Positions 1 through 8,859 of a DNA stretch of 64,000 nucleotides are shown here, in pieces. Position numbers and translations under genes: made by a program. Position 1 is the stretch's first letter. Every line of letters begins with the position of its first letter. Source of the DNA: Bacteroidales bacterium UBA2861 (GTDB lineage Bacteria > Bacteroidota > Bacteroidia > Bacteroidales > UBA932); assembly GCA_002350615.1 (NCBI GenBank), contig DEFD01000018.1, positions 127,531 through 191,530 of the forward strand, in the 5' to 3' direction. The notes under the pieces were generated by a model. The model saw only the letters and a program-made list of their open reading frames with translations. It made no database searches and was not told the DNA's origin.

Positions 1-1610
1 GCAAACGCATCCTAAACCAGTCCAACGACGCCACCAACAGGCTGCTGCACCTCGCATACGCCTGGCGCATGACCGGGGATGACAAATATCTTGACGCGGC
101 CGACCAGATACTCAACTGGGTATGCAAATTCCCGGACTGGAACGCACGGAAGCATTTCCTGGACCCCAGCCAGATGACAATAGGCGTGGCCCTGGCGTAC
201 GACTGGCTGTACAAGGGCCTGTCGGATGCCACCAAGGCATTGGTGGAGAAGGCCATCCAGGATTTCCTCTTCTACCCCGCCCAGCATAAACAATGGAACC
301 TGAACTTTTACGAAGCTGAAAACAACTGGAACAGCTGGTGCAACTGCGGACTTGTCCTTGGCGCCATGGCAATCTACGAGAAGGCCCCCAAGGTCAGCCG
401 CGAAATCATAGACGCCTCCGTGGCATCCTGCCCCATCGCCATAAAGGCAATGTTCTCGCCCAGCGGCGCCTATCATGAGGGCTACAGCTACTGGAGCAGT
501 TCCGCCGGCAAGCAGGCTATCATAAATACCGTCCTCAAGGAGTGCCTGGGCACGGATTTCGGTCTTTCGGCGATAGACGGATGGGACAAGGCCAGCATCT
601 GCCGCATCTTCCTCACGGGCATCGACGGCATCTTCAATTACGCCGACTGCGGCACCGCCGCGGCTACGGCCCCCGGGCAGTGGTATTTCGCATGGGATTT
701 CGACAACCCGTCGGCTTTGTACCAGGAGATTCCCCTTGCCAAAAGCGGTGCTTACACCGGGCAGGAACTTCCCCTCGTACTCTGCTGGGCAGGGAAAATG
801 AGCTCCCTCAATCTCGGAGAGGTGCAGGCTCCGTCGCAGCGCATCTTCAGCGGCAGCGGGCAGACCGACCTCTGCATCATCCGCACGCTCTGGGACAAGA
901 GCGCGCAGGACAAATACCTCGGAATCAAGGGCGGAATGGCATCGAGCGCCCATGGCCACATGGATGCCGGCAGCTTCGTGTACGACGCACAGGGCGTGCG
1001 CTGGTCCTACGACCTCGGGCTTCAGAGCTATACCACCCTGGAGAATGCCATAAAACAAAAGGGAGGAGCCCTCTTCGACATGAATCAGGAATCCCTCCGC
1101 TGGAAGGTGCTGCGCCTGAACAACCGTTTCCACAGCACGCTTACAATCAATGACGAGGACCACCTGGTAAAGGGATACGCAAGCATTTCCGGCGTGGTGG
1201 ACACCAAGAACGAACTCGGATGCACCGTGGACCTCACCCCTGTTTTCGGTGAAGCCACCCGCAGCGCCAAGAGGTATTTCTCCCTCAAAGGCGATGTCCT
1301 GACCATCACCGACGAAATCCAGGCGCCCAAGACCTCCCAGGCGAAAGTGAGCTGGAGGATGGTCACCAAGGCCGATGTAACGGTGGAGAAGGACCATATC
1401 AAGCTCCAGATGAACGGAAAGACCATGTATTTGAAAGCGACGAGCACGGGACCTTCGGTCGAGTACAACACCTGGGCTGCTTCCTGGCCCACTTCCCCGC
1501 TTGCAGAATACGACGCCGCGAATCCGGGAGTCACCATCGTGGGATTCAACGGCACCGTGACCACCGGCAAGACAATCACGTTTACCACCACCCTTTCGCC
1601 TACACTTTAA
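1..1610 (+). CDS. Heparinase II/III-like polysaccharide lyase (5' partial)
   Basis: The reading frame is open to the first base of the window, so the N-terminus, including any signal peptide, is missing. The visible part has an alpha-toroid region rich in Trp and Tyr (NNWNSWCNCG, then GAYHEGYSYW), followed by the beta-sheet half that begins with a HGHMDAGSF motif. In heparinase II/III and related lyases this His/Asp motif sits near the metal and active site. The family cleaves uronic-acid-containing polysaccharides by beta-elimination in the periplasm or at the cell surface; the exact substrate cannot be read from sequence. A hybrid two-component regulator starts 26 bp downstream on the same strand, the usual arrangement of a polysaccharide utilisation locus whose other genes would lie upstream of the window. 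Confidence 0.8.
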   Translation, partial: KRILNQSNDATNRLLHLAYAWRMTGDDKYLDAADQILNWVCKFPDWNARKHFLDPSQMTIGVALAYDWLYKGLSDATKALVEKAIQDFLFYPAQHKQWNLNFYEAENNWNSWCNCGLVLGAMAIYEKAPKVSREIIDASVASCPIAIKAMFSPSGAYHEGYSYWSSSAGKQAIINTVLKECLGTDFGLSAIDGWDKASICRIFLTGIDGIFNYADCGTAAATAPGQWYFAWDFDNPSALYQEIPLAKSGAYTGQELPLVLCWAGKMSSLNLGEVQAPSQRIFSGSGQTDLCIIRTLWDKSAQDKYLGIKGGMASSAHGHMDAGSFVYDAQGVRWSYDLGLQSYTTLENAIKQKGGALFDMNQESLRWKVLRLNNRFHSTLTINDEDHLVKGYASISGVVDTKNELGCTVDLTPVFGEATRSAKRYFSLKGDVLTITDEIQAPKTSQAKVSWRMVTKADVTVEKDHIKLQMNGKTMYLKATSTGPSVEYNTWAASWPTSPLAEYDAANPGVTIVGFNGTVTTGKTITFTTTLSPTL

Positions 1611-1622
1611 GACGATTTTAAC

Positions 1623-1630
1623 TATATTCG
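1623..1630 (+). promoter_or_regulatory. -7-like box TATATTCG before the hybrid two-component gene
   Basis: TATATTCG resembles the Bacteroidetes -7 consensus TAnnTTTG with one change and lies 6 bases before the ATG at 1637. If used, the transcript would have almost no leader. No clear -33 TTTG is seen at 19-21 bases upstream. Confidence 0.35.
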
Positions 1631-1636
1631 CGGGAT

Positions 1637-4600
1637 ATGAGAAAACTCTGCACGATCCTCCTATGCCTGCTTGTCTTCGTACCCGCCCGCGGAATCGACG
1701 TTACCCGAAGGTATAACGAAAACGACGGGCTGTCGGACAATTGCGTGCTCGATCTCTTCCAGGATTCCCGCGGATATATATGGATGCTTGAGAACAACAG
1801 CCTGGAGCGTTTCGACGGAAACGGCTTCAGGCGTTATTCTCCTGCCGGTCCCCTGTGCTTCTTCAACAGCATGACGCCCCATAGTGACGGACGTCACATC
1901 TGGGTGGGAAGCATCAACAAGCCTATGCTGTTCGACTCCGAAACAGGAGAATTCAGCACGCTTCAGGCAAAGACTGCCGACGGCACGGAAGTATTCTTCG
2001 CCCACAGTTTCGCCTACGACAGGGACGGAAACCTGTGGATAGCCGCCGTCAACGGAGTTTTCCGATACGACGAAGCCAAAAACGAACTTACACGTTTTCA
2101 GGAGAATCTCGCGAGAGTAGCCTATGTCGATTATTCCGGCAATATCTGGATAGGGACCGGGCCGCTCCTGAAATGCTTCGACAGGCGGAGTTCCACTTTT
2201 GTAAGCGTTGCCGATATCAGCAGGCTCGACACCCGTTTTGCCGCGAATTCCATCACGGCAATCGCCCAGAGTTCCGACGGGCGCCTCTGGTTCTCCACCT
2301 GGAACGGAGAAGTCATCTGGTTCGACAAGTCCGACGGAAGCATGAAGCCGCTCCTCTTCGGCAGCCGCTGCAAACCCGCTGTCAGCCGTGTCCACTGCAT
2401 ATACGATTATTCCGAAAGCGATCTGCTGCTGGCATCTGACTCGGGACTTTTCCTCTGTGACAAATCCAACGGGAGGACAGTCCTCTTCAACGAGGGCACC
2501 GCATCCGACAGTTACTACAAGATTATAAAGGACAGCGAAGGAGGGCTCTGGATAAGTTCGTACTTCGACGGCGTAGCATATATTTCTCCCCTTCAGAAAT
2601 ACATAGAGCGCTATTCAGGGCACCCGGGGGGGTCGTTAAAGGGCAATGCGGTCCGTGATTTCTGCGAAGACGGCAGGGGCGGCATCTGGATTGCCACCGA
2701 AAACGGAGGGCTTAACCGGATGGACCTGCGCAGCCGCCGTTTCGAGGACTGGACACGCTTCACGCACAACAATATCCATGCGGTTGAACAGGACGGCGCG
2801 CTGCTTTGGATAGGCACTTTCTCCCGCGGACTCGACTGCCTGGACACCGCCAGCGGAAAAGTCCGGCACTGGAGGGCGGAAGCCGGAAACGAGGCATCCC
2901 TGCCGGACGACCATGTTTTCTGCCTCTGCAAAACGAGCCGGGGCGATCTTTATATCGGAACCCTCCACGGAGCATGCGTGATGCAGGCCGGCAGCGGCAC
3001 GATAGAGCGCCTCGATCCCATCCGCCGCTGGTTTGTAAGCAGCATAGCGGAGGACGGCGAAGGAGGCATCTGGTTTGCAACCAAAGATGCAGGAATCTAT
3101 CGCAAAAGCGCTGACGGCAAGTGGACCCACTGGTGCAGCGGTGCCGCCGGAGACCTTCATCTCAGCACCGACCGTTTCAACAGCCTGCTCTGCAGTTCCG
3201 ACGGACAGATATGGTGCAGCAACGACGATGGCGGCATCTGCCATTTCAGCCCTTCCGGCAATTGGTCCGAGAGTTTCGGGGTTTCAGAAGGACTCCCTCC
3301 CTACCGCTATTTCGGCATTCTCGAAGACGGTGCGGGGAATCTTTGGATTTCTTCCAACTCGGGCATAGTGCGATTCAATCCGCAAAGTCGCAATTTCCTC
3401 CATTTCACGCAGGCGGAAGGCCTCCAGAGCGACATGCTGAATACCGGGGCTTACCGTTCCGCCGACGGTAAAATGTGGTTCGGCGGCTCGAAGGGTTTCA
3501 GCGTTTTTTCGCCCGACAAACTTCACAAGAACATCGTCGCGGCGAAGGTTCAGATTTCATCGGTAAGCTACGATTCCGGCAAGGAGCATGTCTCCATCGC
3601 CTACCCTCAGGGGACGATCCGGATTCCGCACAATGCCCTGAACCTCGACATCAGCTATGTGGCGCCCAGCTATGTCGCGCCAAAGAACATCAGCTACGCC
3701 TGGCGGCTGTCCGGCTACCACAAAGCCTGGATAGAGACGGAAGACAGGCACATCAGCATAGTGAAGATCCCGTCCGGAGACTATCATCTCGCCGTGAAGG
3801 CCTGCAACAACGACGGTCTTTGGGGGCCCGAAAATGATATCCTGTCGCTGCGTGTCAGCAGGAATCCCTTCCTTTCCTTCCCCGCCTTCCTGCTCTACGC
3901 CCTTATTGCCGGCAGCATCCTCATCGCCATCATCCGTTCGGTACGCAGGCGCCGCGAGGAGGAAAAGGAAATCGCCGAGTACCGCAGCAAACTTGAGTTC
4001 TTCTCCAACATCGCCCACGAGATAAAAACGCCCGTCACCCTGATCAAGGCGCCCCTGGAGCAGGTGATAACCGCCGGAGAATGGAGCAAGGACGTGGAAT
4101 CCAAGCTTTCCATAATCCACAGCAATACAAACAGGCTGGAAGAACTCGTGAAACAGCTTCTGGATTTCCGGAAGATAGACGCCGAAGGATACACCCTGAA
4201 ATGCCGTCAGGTGGACCTCAGCAGCCTTGTCAAGGAGATGGTGAACCGCTTCACCCCGGTGGACGGCAGCGCGAGCATCCAGGCCAGCATCCCGGATTAT
4301 CCCGTGGAATGCCTCTGCGACCGGGAAGCAATAGTGAAGATACTCAGCAATCTGCTCATGAATGCACTCAAGCACGGCGGCCCGGCTATCCGGGTGAGCC
4401 TGGAATGCGAAGATCGGCAGATAAAGCTCAAAGTATCGGACAACGGACCGGGAGTCCCCGAGAATCTGCTCGAATCGGTGTTCAAGCCTTTCTACCAGGT
4501 GTCTCCGGGAAGTGACGACGGATTCGGAATAGGGCTCAGCCTGGTGCGCCTGCTTGTGGAAAAGATGCAGGGAAGCGTGAGCATGAAAAATATCAAGCCC

Positions 4601-5470
4601 TCCGGCTGCGAGGTGGTGGTAAGCCTTCCCCTGCAATATAAAACGCCAGAGGGTACGGTCCTGCAAAAGCGCGAGGAGGATGAAAAGGATTTCACCGACA
4701 CCCTTCTCATAGTGGACGACAACGCCGACATGCGGCGTCTGATAAAGGACATCTTCTCGGAAGAGTACCGCACCCTCACCGCCGCCAACGGCATAGAGGC
4801 CCTTGACATCCTTTCCTCAGAACAGGTCAGCATCATCATAAGCGACCTCATGATGCCAATGATGGACGGGTTCGAGCTGCTGCAGTCCCTGCGCAAGGAC
4901 GAAGTGCTGCGGAACATCCCTTTCATAATCCTGTCCGCGAAAGATACCCTCGACGCCAAGATAGCCGGTCTGGAGAAAGGGGCCGACGCCTATATCGAGA
5001 AACCCTTCTCGATAAGCGAGCTTAAGGCCACCATCGGCAATATCGTCTCCACCCGCAAGCGCCTGATGGACGAATTCTCCGCCAATCCGGAGCAGAAGCT
5101 CGACACCGGCAACATCGTATCCCAGGACCGCGTCTGGCTCAACAAGGTTGACGGAATAATCAAGGATCATCTTTCGGACAGTTCCTTCGGCACGGACAAA
5201 TTGGCCGAGGAGCTCGCCATGAGCCGCAGCAGCCTCCAGAGGAAACTCAAAGGGCTCGTTGGGGTTACCCCGAACGATTACATAAAGATATACCGCCTGC
5301 GCACCGCAGCACGCATCATCAGCACCGAAAACTACCGAGTGGGCGAGGTGGCCTGGATGGTCGGTTTCAACGACCCGTCCTACTTCACCAAATGTTTCGT
5401 CGGCCAGTTCGGCGTGCTGCCGAAAGACTGGCAGCGCTCCCGCTCACAACAAGAAGAGCCGGCTTTGTAG
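1637..5470 (+). CDS. Hybrid two-component system sensor/regulator (HTCS)
   Basis: A 1277-residue one-protein signalling system of the kind that controls glycan utilisation in Bacteroidales. Order: N-terminal signal peptide; periplasmic two-component propeller repeats (repeated G-x-hydrophobic-W-hydrophobic/A-T pattern, about residues 25-660); a Y_Y_Y domain (about 665-735); one membrane helix near 745-765; HisKA with the phospho-acceptor His794 in FFSNIAHEIKTP; a HATPase_c domain with DNGPGVPE and GFGIGLSL; a receiver domain with Asp1070 in ISDLMMP; and a C-terminal AraC-type HTH (about 1160-1270). The length is slightly below the 1300-1400 typical of the family but no domain is missing. It probably binds a breakdown product of the substrate of the upstream lyase and activates that locus; this is inferred from position. 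Confidence 0.95.
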   Translation: MRKLCTILLCLLVFVPARGIDVTRRYNENDGLSDNCVLDLFQDSRGYIWMLENNSLERFDGNGFRRYSPAGPLCFFNSMTPHSDGRHIWVGSINKPMLFDSETGEFSTLQAKTADGTEVFFAHSFAYDRDGNLWIAAVNGVFRYDEAKNELTRFQENLARVAYVDYSGNIWIGTGPLLKCFDRRSSTFVSVADISRLDTRFAANSITAIAQSSDGRLWFSTWNGEVIWFDKSDGSMKPLLFGSRCKPAVSRVHCIYDYSESDLLLASDSGLFLCDKSNGRTVLFNEGTASDSYYKIIKDSEGGLWISSYFDGVAYISPLQKYIERYSGHPGGSLKGNAVRDFCEDGRGGIWIATENGGLNRMDLRSRRFEDWTRFTHNNIHAVEQDGALLWIGTFSRGLDCLDTASGKVRHWRAEAGNEASLPDDHVFCLCKTSRGDLYIGTLHGACVMQAGSGTIERLDPIRRWFVSSIAEDGEGGIWFATKDAGIYRKSADGKWTHWCSGAAGDLHLSTDRFNSLLCSSDGQIWCSNDDGGICHFSPSGNWSESFGVSEGLPPYRYFGILEDGAGNLWISSNSGIVRFNPQSRNFLHFTQAEGLQSDMLNTGAYRSADGKMWFGGSKGFSVFSPDKLHKNIVAAKVQISSVSYDSGKEHVSIAYPQGTIRIPHNALNLDISYVAPSYVAPKNISYAWRLSGYHKAWIETEDRHISIVKIPSGDYHLAVKACNNDGLWGPENDILSLRVSRNPFLSFPAFLLYALIAGSILIAIIRSVRRRREEEKEIAEYRSKLEFFSNIAHEIKTPVTLIKAPLEQVITAGEWSKDVESKLSIIHSNTNRLEELVKQLLDFRKIDAEGYTLKCRQVDLSSLVKEMVNRFTPVDGSASIQASIPDYPVECLCDREAIVKILSNLLMNALKHGGPAIRVSLECEDRQIKLKVSDNGPGVPENLLESVFKPFYQVSPGSDDGFGIGLSLVRLLVEKMQGSVSMKNIKPSGCEVVVSLPLQYKTPEGTVLQKREEDEKDFTDTLLIVDDNADMRRLIKDIFSEEYRTLTAANGIEALDILSSEQVSIIISDLMMPMMDGFELLQSLRKDEVLRNIPFIILSAKDTLDAKIAGLEKGADAYIEKPFSISELKATIGNIVSTRKRLMDEFSANPEQKLDTGNIVSQDRVWLNKVDGIIKDHLSDSSFGTDKLAEELAMSRSSLQRKLKGLVGVTPNDYIKIYRLRTAARIISTENYRVGEVAWMVGFNDPSYFTKCFVGQFGVLPKDWQRSRSQQEEPAL

Positions 5471-5479
5471 GGCCGGCTC
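5456..5479. terminator. Hairpin between converging genes, weak terminator
   Basis: GAGCCGGC at 5456-5463 pairs with GCCGGCTC at 5472-5479 around an 8-base loop that contains the stop codon of the upstream gene. It lies between two converging genes but no T-run follows on either side, so termination is only plausible. Confidence 0.35.
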
Positions 5480-5499
5480 CACCTTGTCCAGATTTAGGC

Positions 5500-7533
5500 T
5501 TAGCGATTTTCCGTATCCTTCATACAGCGCACCGGGAGGCTGAGTGCGCGCGACTGCCCGGCATTCTGCCTCGTTCCGTCAGCATTCCAGAAGCAGCTCG
5601 CCGCCCTCACATTTCCGCTTTCATAGCTTGAGTTGGTCCAGAAACCTCCGTACGTATTATAGTTGTTGGTGGGATTACCTCCGCTGTTAGCCCATTTGAG
5701 ACCACTATAGGGGAAGTAAGTATAGTTCGTACCGTCGTAGCAGTACTTTGCCCATCGGTGGGTGTTGTTGCCTGCAGTAGTGGTGGAGAATTCGATTACG
5801 GAAGCAATCGCTTCGGCAACTTTCGGGCTTATCACCCTGTATCCTTTAGGGCAAGGATCGAAAATGCTTTTTGCTCCGTCGGAAGAATTGGGATGGCTTC
5901 CCTCGTTGGCATTGCCCCAGAAGTCGTCATGCCTTTCGGGCAGATACCAGTCCATATGGTTGGTAGCGCTGCCATAGGCGAGGATATGCATCCAATTGGC
6001 GGCGGAATACTCCAGGCTCTCGCACTCCGATGTAATCGGGAGTGCATAATTGCTGTTCCACAGGTGGACGAACGGCCTTCCCCACTGGAAAAGCATCGTA
6101 GCCCGGGAGGCGTTCCCGTTAAATTCGGCATAAGCGGGGCTGAGAAGATTCCGATCCTGTATGTAGTAAGTATCCGAGCCTACCGTAACCGGGATATCTG
6201 CGACAGGATAATGGTTTGCATACACTCCCCAGATATTGAATGCCCAGAGATCATTCATGTCGGCATCTTTCAGCACTACGACTACGAAGTTGCTGAACAT
6301 GGGGCTGAACCATCCCGGGGCGTTAATTTTGGCTGTAAAGCTATAGTCTTCCGAAACCGTCCAGGTCTTATAGCCGGCCCAGCTGTTGGCGGCATTATAA
6401 TGATCGGCTGTCGCTGTCGCGGTGGTGCCGTTTATCGCCGCCTGGTTAACCTTTGCCACCGGGTCATTGAAATGGGTGAACCAGAGGGCCAGGTACTTCG
6501 GCTCGGAAACCTTGCGGAAATCGCCGCGCGCCTTAACGTCCAGGGCACCTGACACTACGGTTTCCTTGACGACATAGGTATTGGCTTCGCCATATGCATA
6601 TCCTCCTGCGAGAAGCCTCGTTTCCACAGGTTCATACCATTTGCAGGCATTGGAAGCCATGGAAAGGTTCTCTATCTTTATGGCAGCCACCCTGCCTGCC
6701 GCAAGGGTCTTGCCCTTGAAGAGAACTGGAATAGTCACCGTCTTCGCATCGTTCCCGAGTTCTATGACCACATAGAAATCCGTTGCGGAAGAAACCGGCA
6801 GCGCGGTCATCCAGACTTCCTGTGTGCCCGAAAGGGCAGCTGGGGCATCCAAAGCAACTTTAACGTAGTCCTGAGTGGCGTCCGGAGTCACCGCACCCGT
6901 AGCGTAATCAAGCGAGAAGGATCCCGACAACTTGGCTCCCTTGGAATACAGCATAACGCTTTTGAGCGGAAGGGATGAAAGACCGTCAGCATCGCTTTCG
7001 GATACTTTAAGGCTGACTTTCACAATGGCGTTTGCGTAGGAAAGGCTGAATGGAACAGGGTCGCCGGTATTCTCATATTCGATATCTCCTTTGCTCCAGG
7101 CATAGGAATATTTTCCGATGCTGCTTGCTCCGGCGGCAGCCTGAGTCTGGTCGGAGGGTATTTCAAGCGAGGCACCGGAAGGATAAATGACCCGCAGGGT
7201 GGTTCCTGCCGCAAAAGAGTCGCCGCTGTAATTGAAAAGGCCCTTGCCGGAATCGTCCAGGCCGCTGAAGGCGGCGGTGCCGAGACTGGTGCCGCTTCCT
7301 GCATCGAGAATGTCAATGGCGTCCCCGTTTTCCCACTTTCCGGGATAATACGCTCCGTTAGCGTCCGAAGCCTTTTCTCCCAAACTTACTCGTGTTGAAG
7401 GGGCTCCGCCGACAAATACCAGACTTGTCTCCCCTGTTTTTTCCGTCTCATTTCCCTGGGAAATTTCGGATTTGGTGCATGCCGCCATAGAAAGAAGGCA
7501 TATCGACATAATGGCTATCAGATAGTTTCTCAT
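5500..7533 (-). CDS. Fimbrillin-like lipoprotein with C-terminal FISUMP-type domain
   Basis: The ATG at 7533 was chosen over an upstream in-frame codon at 7557 because it directly starts a lipoprotein signal (hydrophobic run then LLSMAAC, with Cys as the lipidation site). The N-terminal half has the Mfa-like/fimbrillin pattern of a Bacteroidales pilus or surface lipoprotein (residues about 40-290). The last 220 residues hold YYIQDRNLLSP, DPCPKGYRVISP, FPYSGLKW, GGFWTNSSY and a final SLPVRCMKD, the signature layout of the FISUMP (fibrobacter succinogenes major paralogous) domain. The protein is expected to be surface-exposed, in adhesion or matrix contact; the ligand is unknown. A 52-codon ORF ends 2 bases upstream and probably shares its transcript. 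Confidence 0.8.
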   Translation of the reverse strand: MRNYLIAIMSICLLSMAACTKSEISQGNETEKTGETSLVFVGGAPSTRVSLGEKASDANGAYYPGKWENGDAIDILDAGSGTSLGTAAFSGLDDSGKGLFNYSGDSFAAGTTLRVIYPSGASLEIPSDQTQAAAGASSIGKYSYAWSKGDIEYENTGDPVPFSLSYANAIVKVSLKVSESDADGLSSLPLKSVMLYSKGAKLSGSFSLDYATGAVTPDATQDYVKVALDAPAALSGTQEVWMTALPVSSATDFYVVIELGNDAKTVTIPVLFKGKTLAAGRVAAIKIENLSMASNACKWYEPVETRLLAGGYAYGEANTYVVKETVVSGALDVKARGDFRKVSEPKYLALWFTHFNDPVAKVNQAAINGTTATATADHYNAANSWAGYKTWTVSEDYSFTAKINAPGWFSPMFSNFVVVVLKDADMNDLWAFNIWGVYANHYPVADIPVTVGSDTYYIQDRNLLSPAYAEFNGNASRATMLFQWGRPFVHLWNSNYALPITSECESLEYSAANWMHILAYGSATNHMDWYLPERHDDFWGNANEGSHPNSSDGAKSIFDPCPKGYRVISPKVAEAIASVIEFSTTTAGNNTHRWAKYCYDGTNYTYFPYSGLKWANSGGNPTNNYNTYGGFWTNSSYESGNVRAASCFWNADGTRQNAGQSRALSLPVRCMKDTENR

Positions 7534-7535
7534 GG

Positions 7536-7694
7536 CTATTCCTCCTCTTGTTCCCATTCATCTTCGTAAAACCGTCCCGGATCACCGGACATGGGGCTTT
7601 GACAGATAGGCTCTCCCCGCCCCGTAAGGAAGACGCCGCAGTCCGGACTGGCATAATGCCGCAGGACATCAATGTTTTTGCTGCGTTTTGACAT
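7536..7694 (-). CDS. Small 52-residue hypothetical protein upstream of the lipoprotein
   Basis: A short ORF not covered by longer gene calls: ATG at 7694-7692, TAG at 7538-7536, only two bases before the ATG of the fimbrillin-like lipoprotein. The product begins MSKRSKNIDVLRHY, contains two Cys (ASPDCGV and EPICQSP), a Gly-rich middle and an acidic tail (EDEWEQEEE). It has a basic N-terminus but no hydrophobic signal. Small proteins of about 45-60 residues with this layout (basic start, central Cys/Gly, acidic aromatic end) are common and uncharacterised in Bacteroidales; that family link is from memory. A TAnnTTTG box at 7714-7721 lies about 20 bases upstream, so the ORF would be the first gene of a two-gene operon. 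The tight stop/start spacing suggests translational coupling. Confidence 0.6.
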   Translation of the reverse strand: MSKRSKNIDVLRHYASPDCGVFLTGRGEPICQSPMSGDPGRFYEDEWEQEEE

Positions 7695-7713
7695 AATCGG
7701 TTATCAGTTTTTG

Positions 7714-7721
7714 CAAAAATA
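7714..7721 (-). promoter_or_regulatory. -7 box TATTTTTG for the small ORF and lipoprotein
   Basis: Read on the - strand, TATTTTTG fits TAnnTTTG exactly. The start of transcription would fall near 7708, about 15 bases before the small ORF and about 175 bases before the lipoprotein. No matching -33 TTTG is seen at the usual spacing. Confidence 0.4.
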
Positions 7722-7786
7722 GTTGCCCACCCCACAAAATCATGGTAAAATCCGGTCAAAAAATGGTGAAGCCTGAAATGGCGGCA

Positions 7787-7817
7787 TTGACAGGCGAAGT
7801 TGTTTTTGTTATATTTG
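7787..7817 (+). promoter_or_regulatory. Promoter TTG-N20-TATATTTG
   Basis: TTG at 7787-7789 and TATATTTG at 7810-7817, 20 bases apart, match the Bacteroidetes primary sigma factor promoter. The ATG of the GH43-like gene is 7 bases after the -7 box, so the leader would be very short. Confidence 0.6.
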
Positions 7818-7824
7818 TAAGCGT

Positions 7825-8853
7825 ATGAAAAAGATCATTGCCGTTTTTGCGGCCATCCTGGTCCTGGCAGGACCGCAGGCCGCAGCAAAGAAGAACGCGA
7901 AACCTCAGATTCCCGTGCTGGAGCCCATGCCGATGGTTTACGGGGACAGCACCCGCACCGGAATCCCCTATTCCAAAGACCCTACGGTAATCAGGATCGG
8001 TAAGGAGTATTATATGTACTATTCGGTTCCCGCCTACGCGAAGAAACTCATTCCGAAAGATGCAGCCAAAGAAGAACTCGGATGGAACACGGCGATTGCC
8101 CGCAGCAAGGATCTTGTGAACTGGACACGCGTGGGAGCGTTGGATCTCAGGGACAGCAAAGGCAAGCGCATCTACGGCGCCGTAGCCCCCTGCGTGAAGG
8201 TTTTCGACGGCAAAATCCACATGTTCTATCAGAAGATGTGGGAACCGGCAGGACATAAGAACAATATCTGGCATGCCACCAGCAAGGACGGGCTCACATT
8301 CACCAACTCCTATGACGAGCCGATATTCATTCCGGAAGCGGAATGGTGCGGCACCCGCAGCATAGACGCTGAAGTTTACAAGGTGGGAAAGAAAATGATC
8401 CTCATGTTCGCAACACGCGACCCTAAGGGAAAAATCCAGATGCTCGGCATGGCCGAAGCCCCCTACAAAAGCGATTACGGCCCGGGAAAATGGACACTTG
8501 TAAGCAAGGACGGCCCTTTCCTGAAGCCCGACTACGATTGGGAAGGCCATTGCATCGAGGCCCCTACGGTGATAAAGGAAGGCAAGTTCTGGTATCTTTT
8601 CTATGCCGGAGCCTACAACCATGAAAAGCAGCAGATCGGCCTCGCCGTCTCTTCCGACGGAATACATTTCGACCGCATCAATCCGGGAGAGCCGTTCTTC
8701 CGTTCAGGAGAAAAGGACAGCTGGAATGCCTGGGAAAGCGGTCATCCGGGAGTTTTCCGGGACAGGGACGGACAAGTTTATCTGTTCTTCCAGGGCAAGG
8801 CAAAGCAGAAGAGCAACTACTTCCTGTCCGTCTGCCGGGTCAAATTCGACTGA
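7825..8853 (+). CDS. GH43-like five-bladed beta-propeller glycosidase
   Basis: 342 residues with a signal peptide (cleavage after about residue 20, AAAKKNAK). The fold pattern is that of clan GH-F glycosidases: Asp52 in SKDPTVIRIG fits the catalytic base, Asp181 in SIDAEVYK the pKa-modulating residue, and Glu245 in CIEAPTVIK the general acid; repeated Y-Y-M-Y-Y and S-x-D-G-x-x-F strands mark propeller blades. It is predicted to release a terminal sugar (arabinose, xylose, galactose or anhydrogalactose class) in the periplasm. Specific family (GH43, GH117 or an unassigned relative) cannot be settled by eye. It has its own promoter and converges with the DoxX-type gene, ending 6 bases away from it. 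Confidence 0.75.
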   Translation: MKKIIAVFAAILVLAGPQAAAKKNAKPQIPVLEPMPMVYGDSTRTGIPYSKDPTVIRIGKEYYMYYSVPAYAKKLIPKDAAKEELGWNTAIARSKDLVNWTRVGALDLRDSKGKRIYGAVAPCVKVFDGKIHMFYQKMWEPAGHKNNIWHATSKDGLTFTNSYDEPIFIPEAEWCGTRSIDAEVYKVGKKMILMFATRDPKGKIQMLGMAEAPYKSDYGPGKWTLVSKDGPFLKPDYDWEGHCIEAPTVIKEGKFWYLFYAGAYNHEKQQIGLAVSSDGIHFDRINPGEPFFRSGEKDSWNAWESGHPGVFRDRDGQVYLFFQGKAKQKSNYFLSVCRVKFD

Positions 8854-8859
8854 CAGCCT

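Noticed and set aside
7825..8853. Host GH43-like gene as the source of the phage GH43 domain
   Set aside because: The two share only the clan-level motif layout by eye; sequence around the acidic residues differs clearly.
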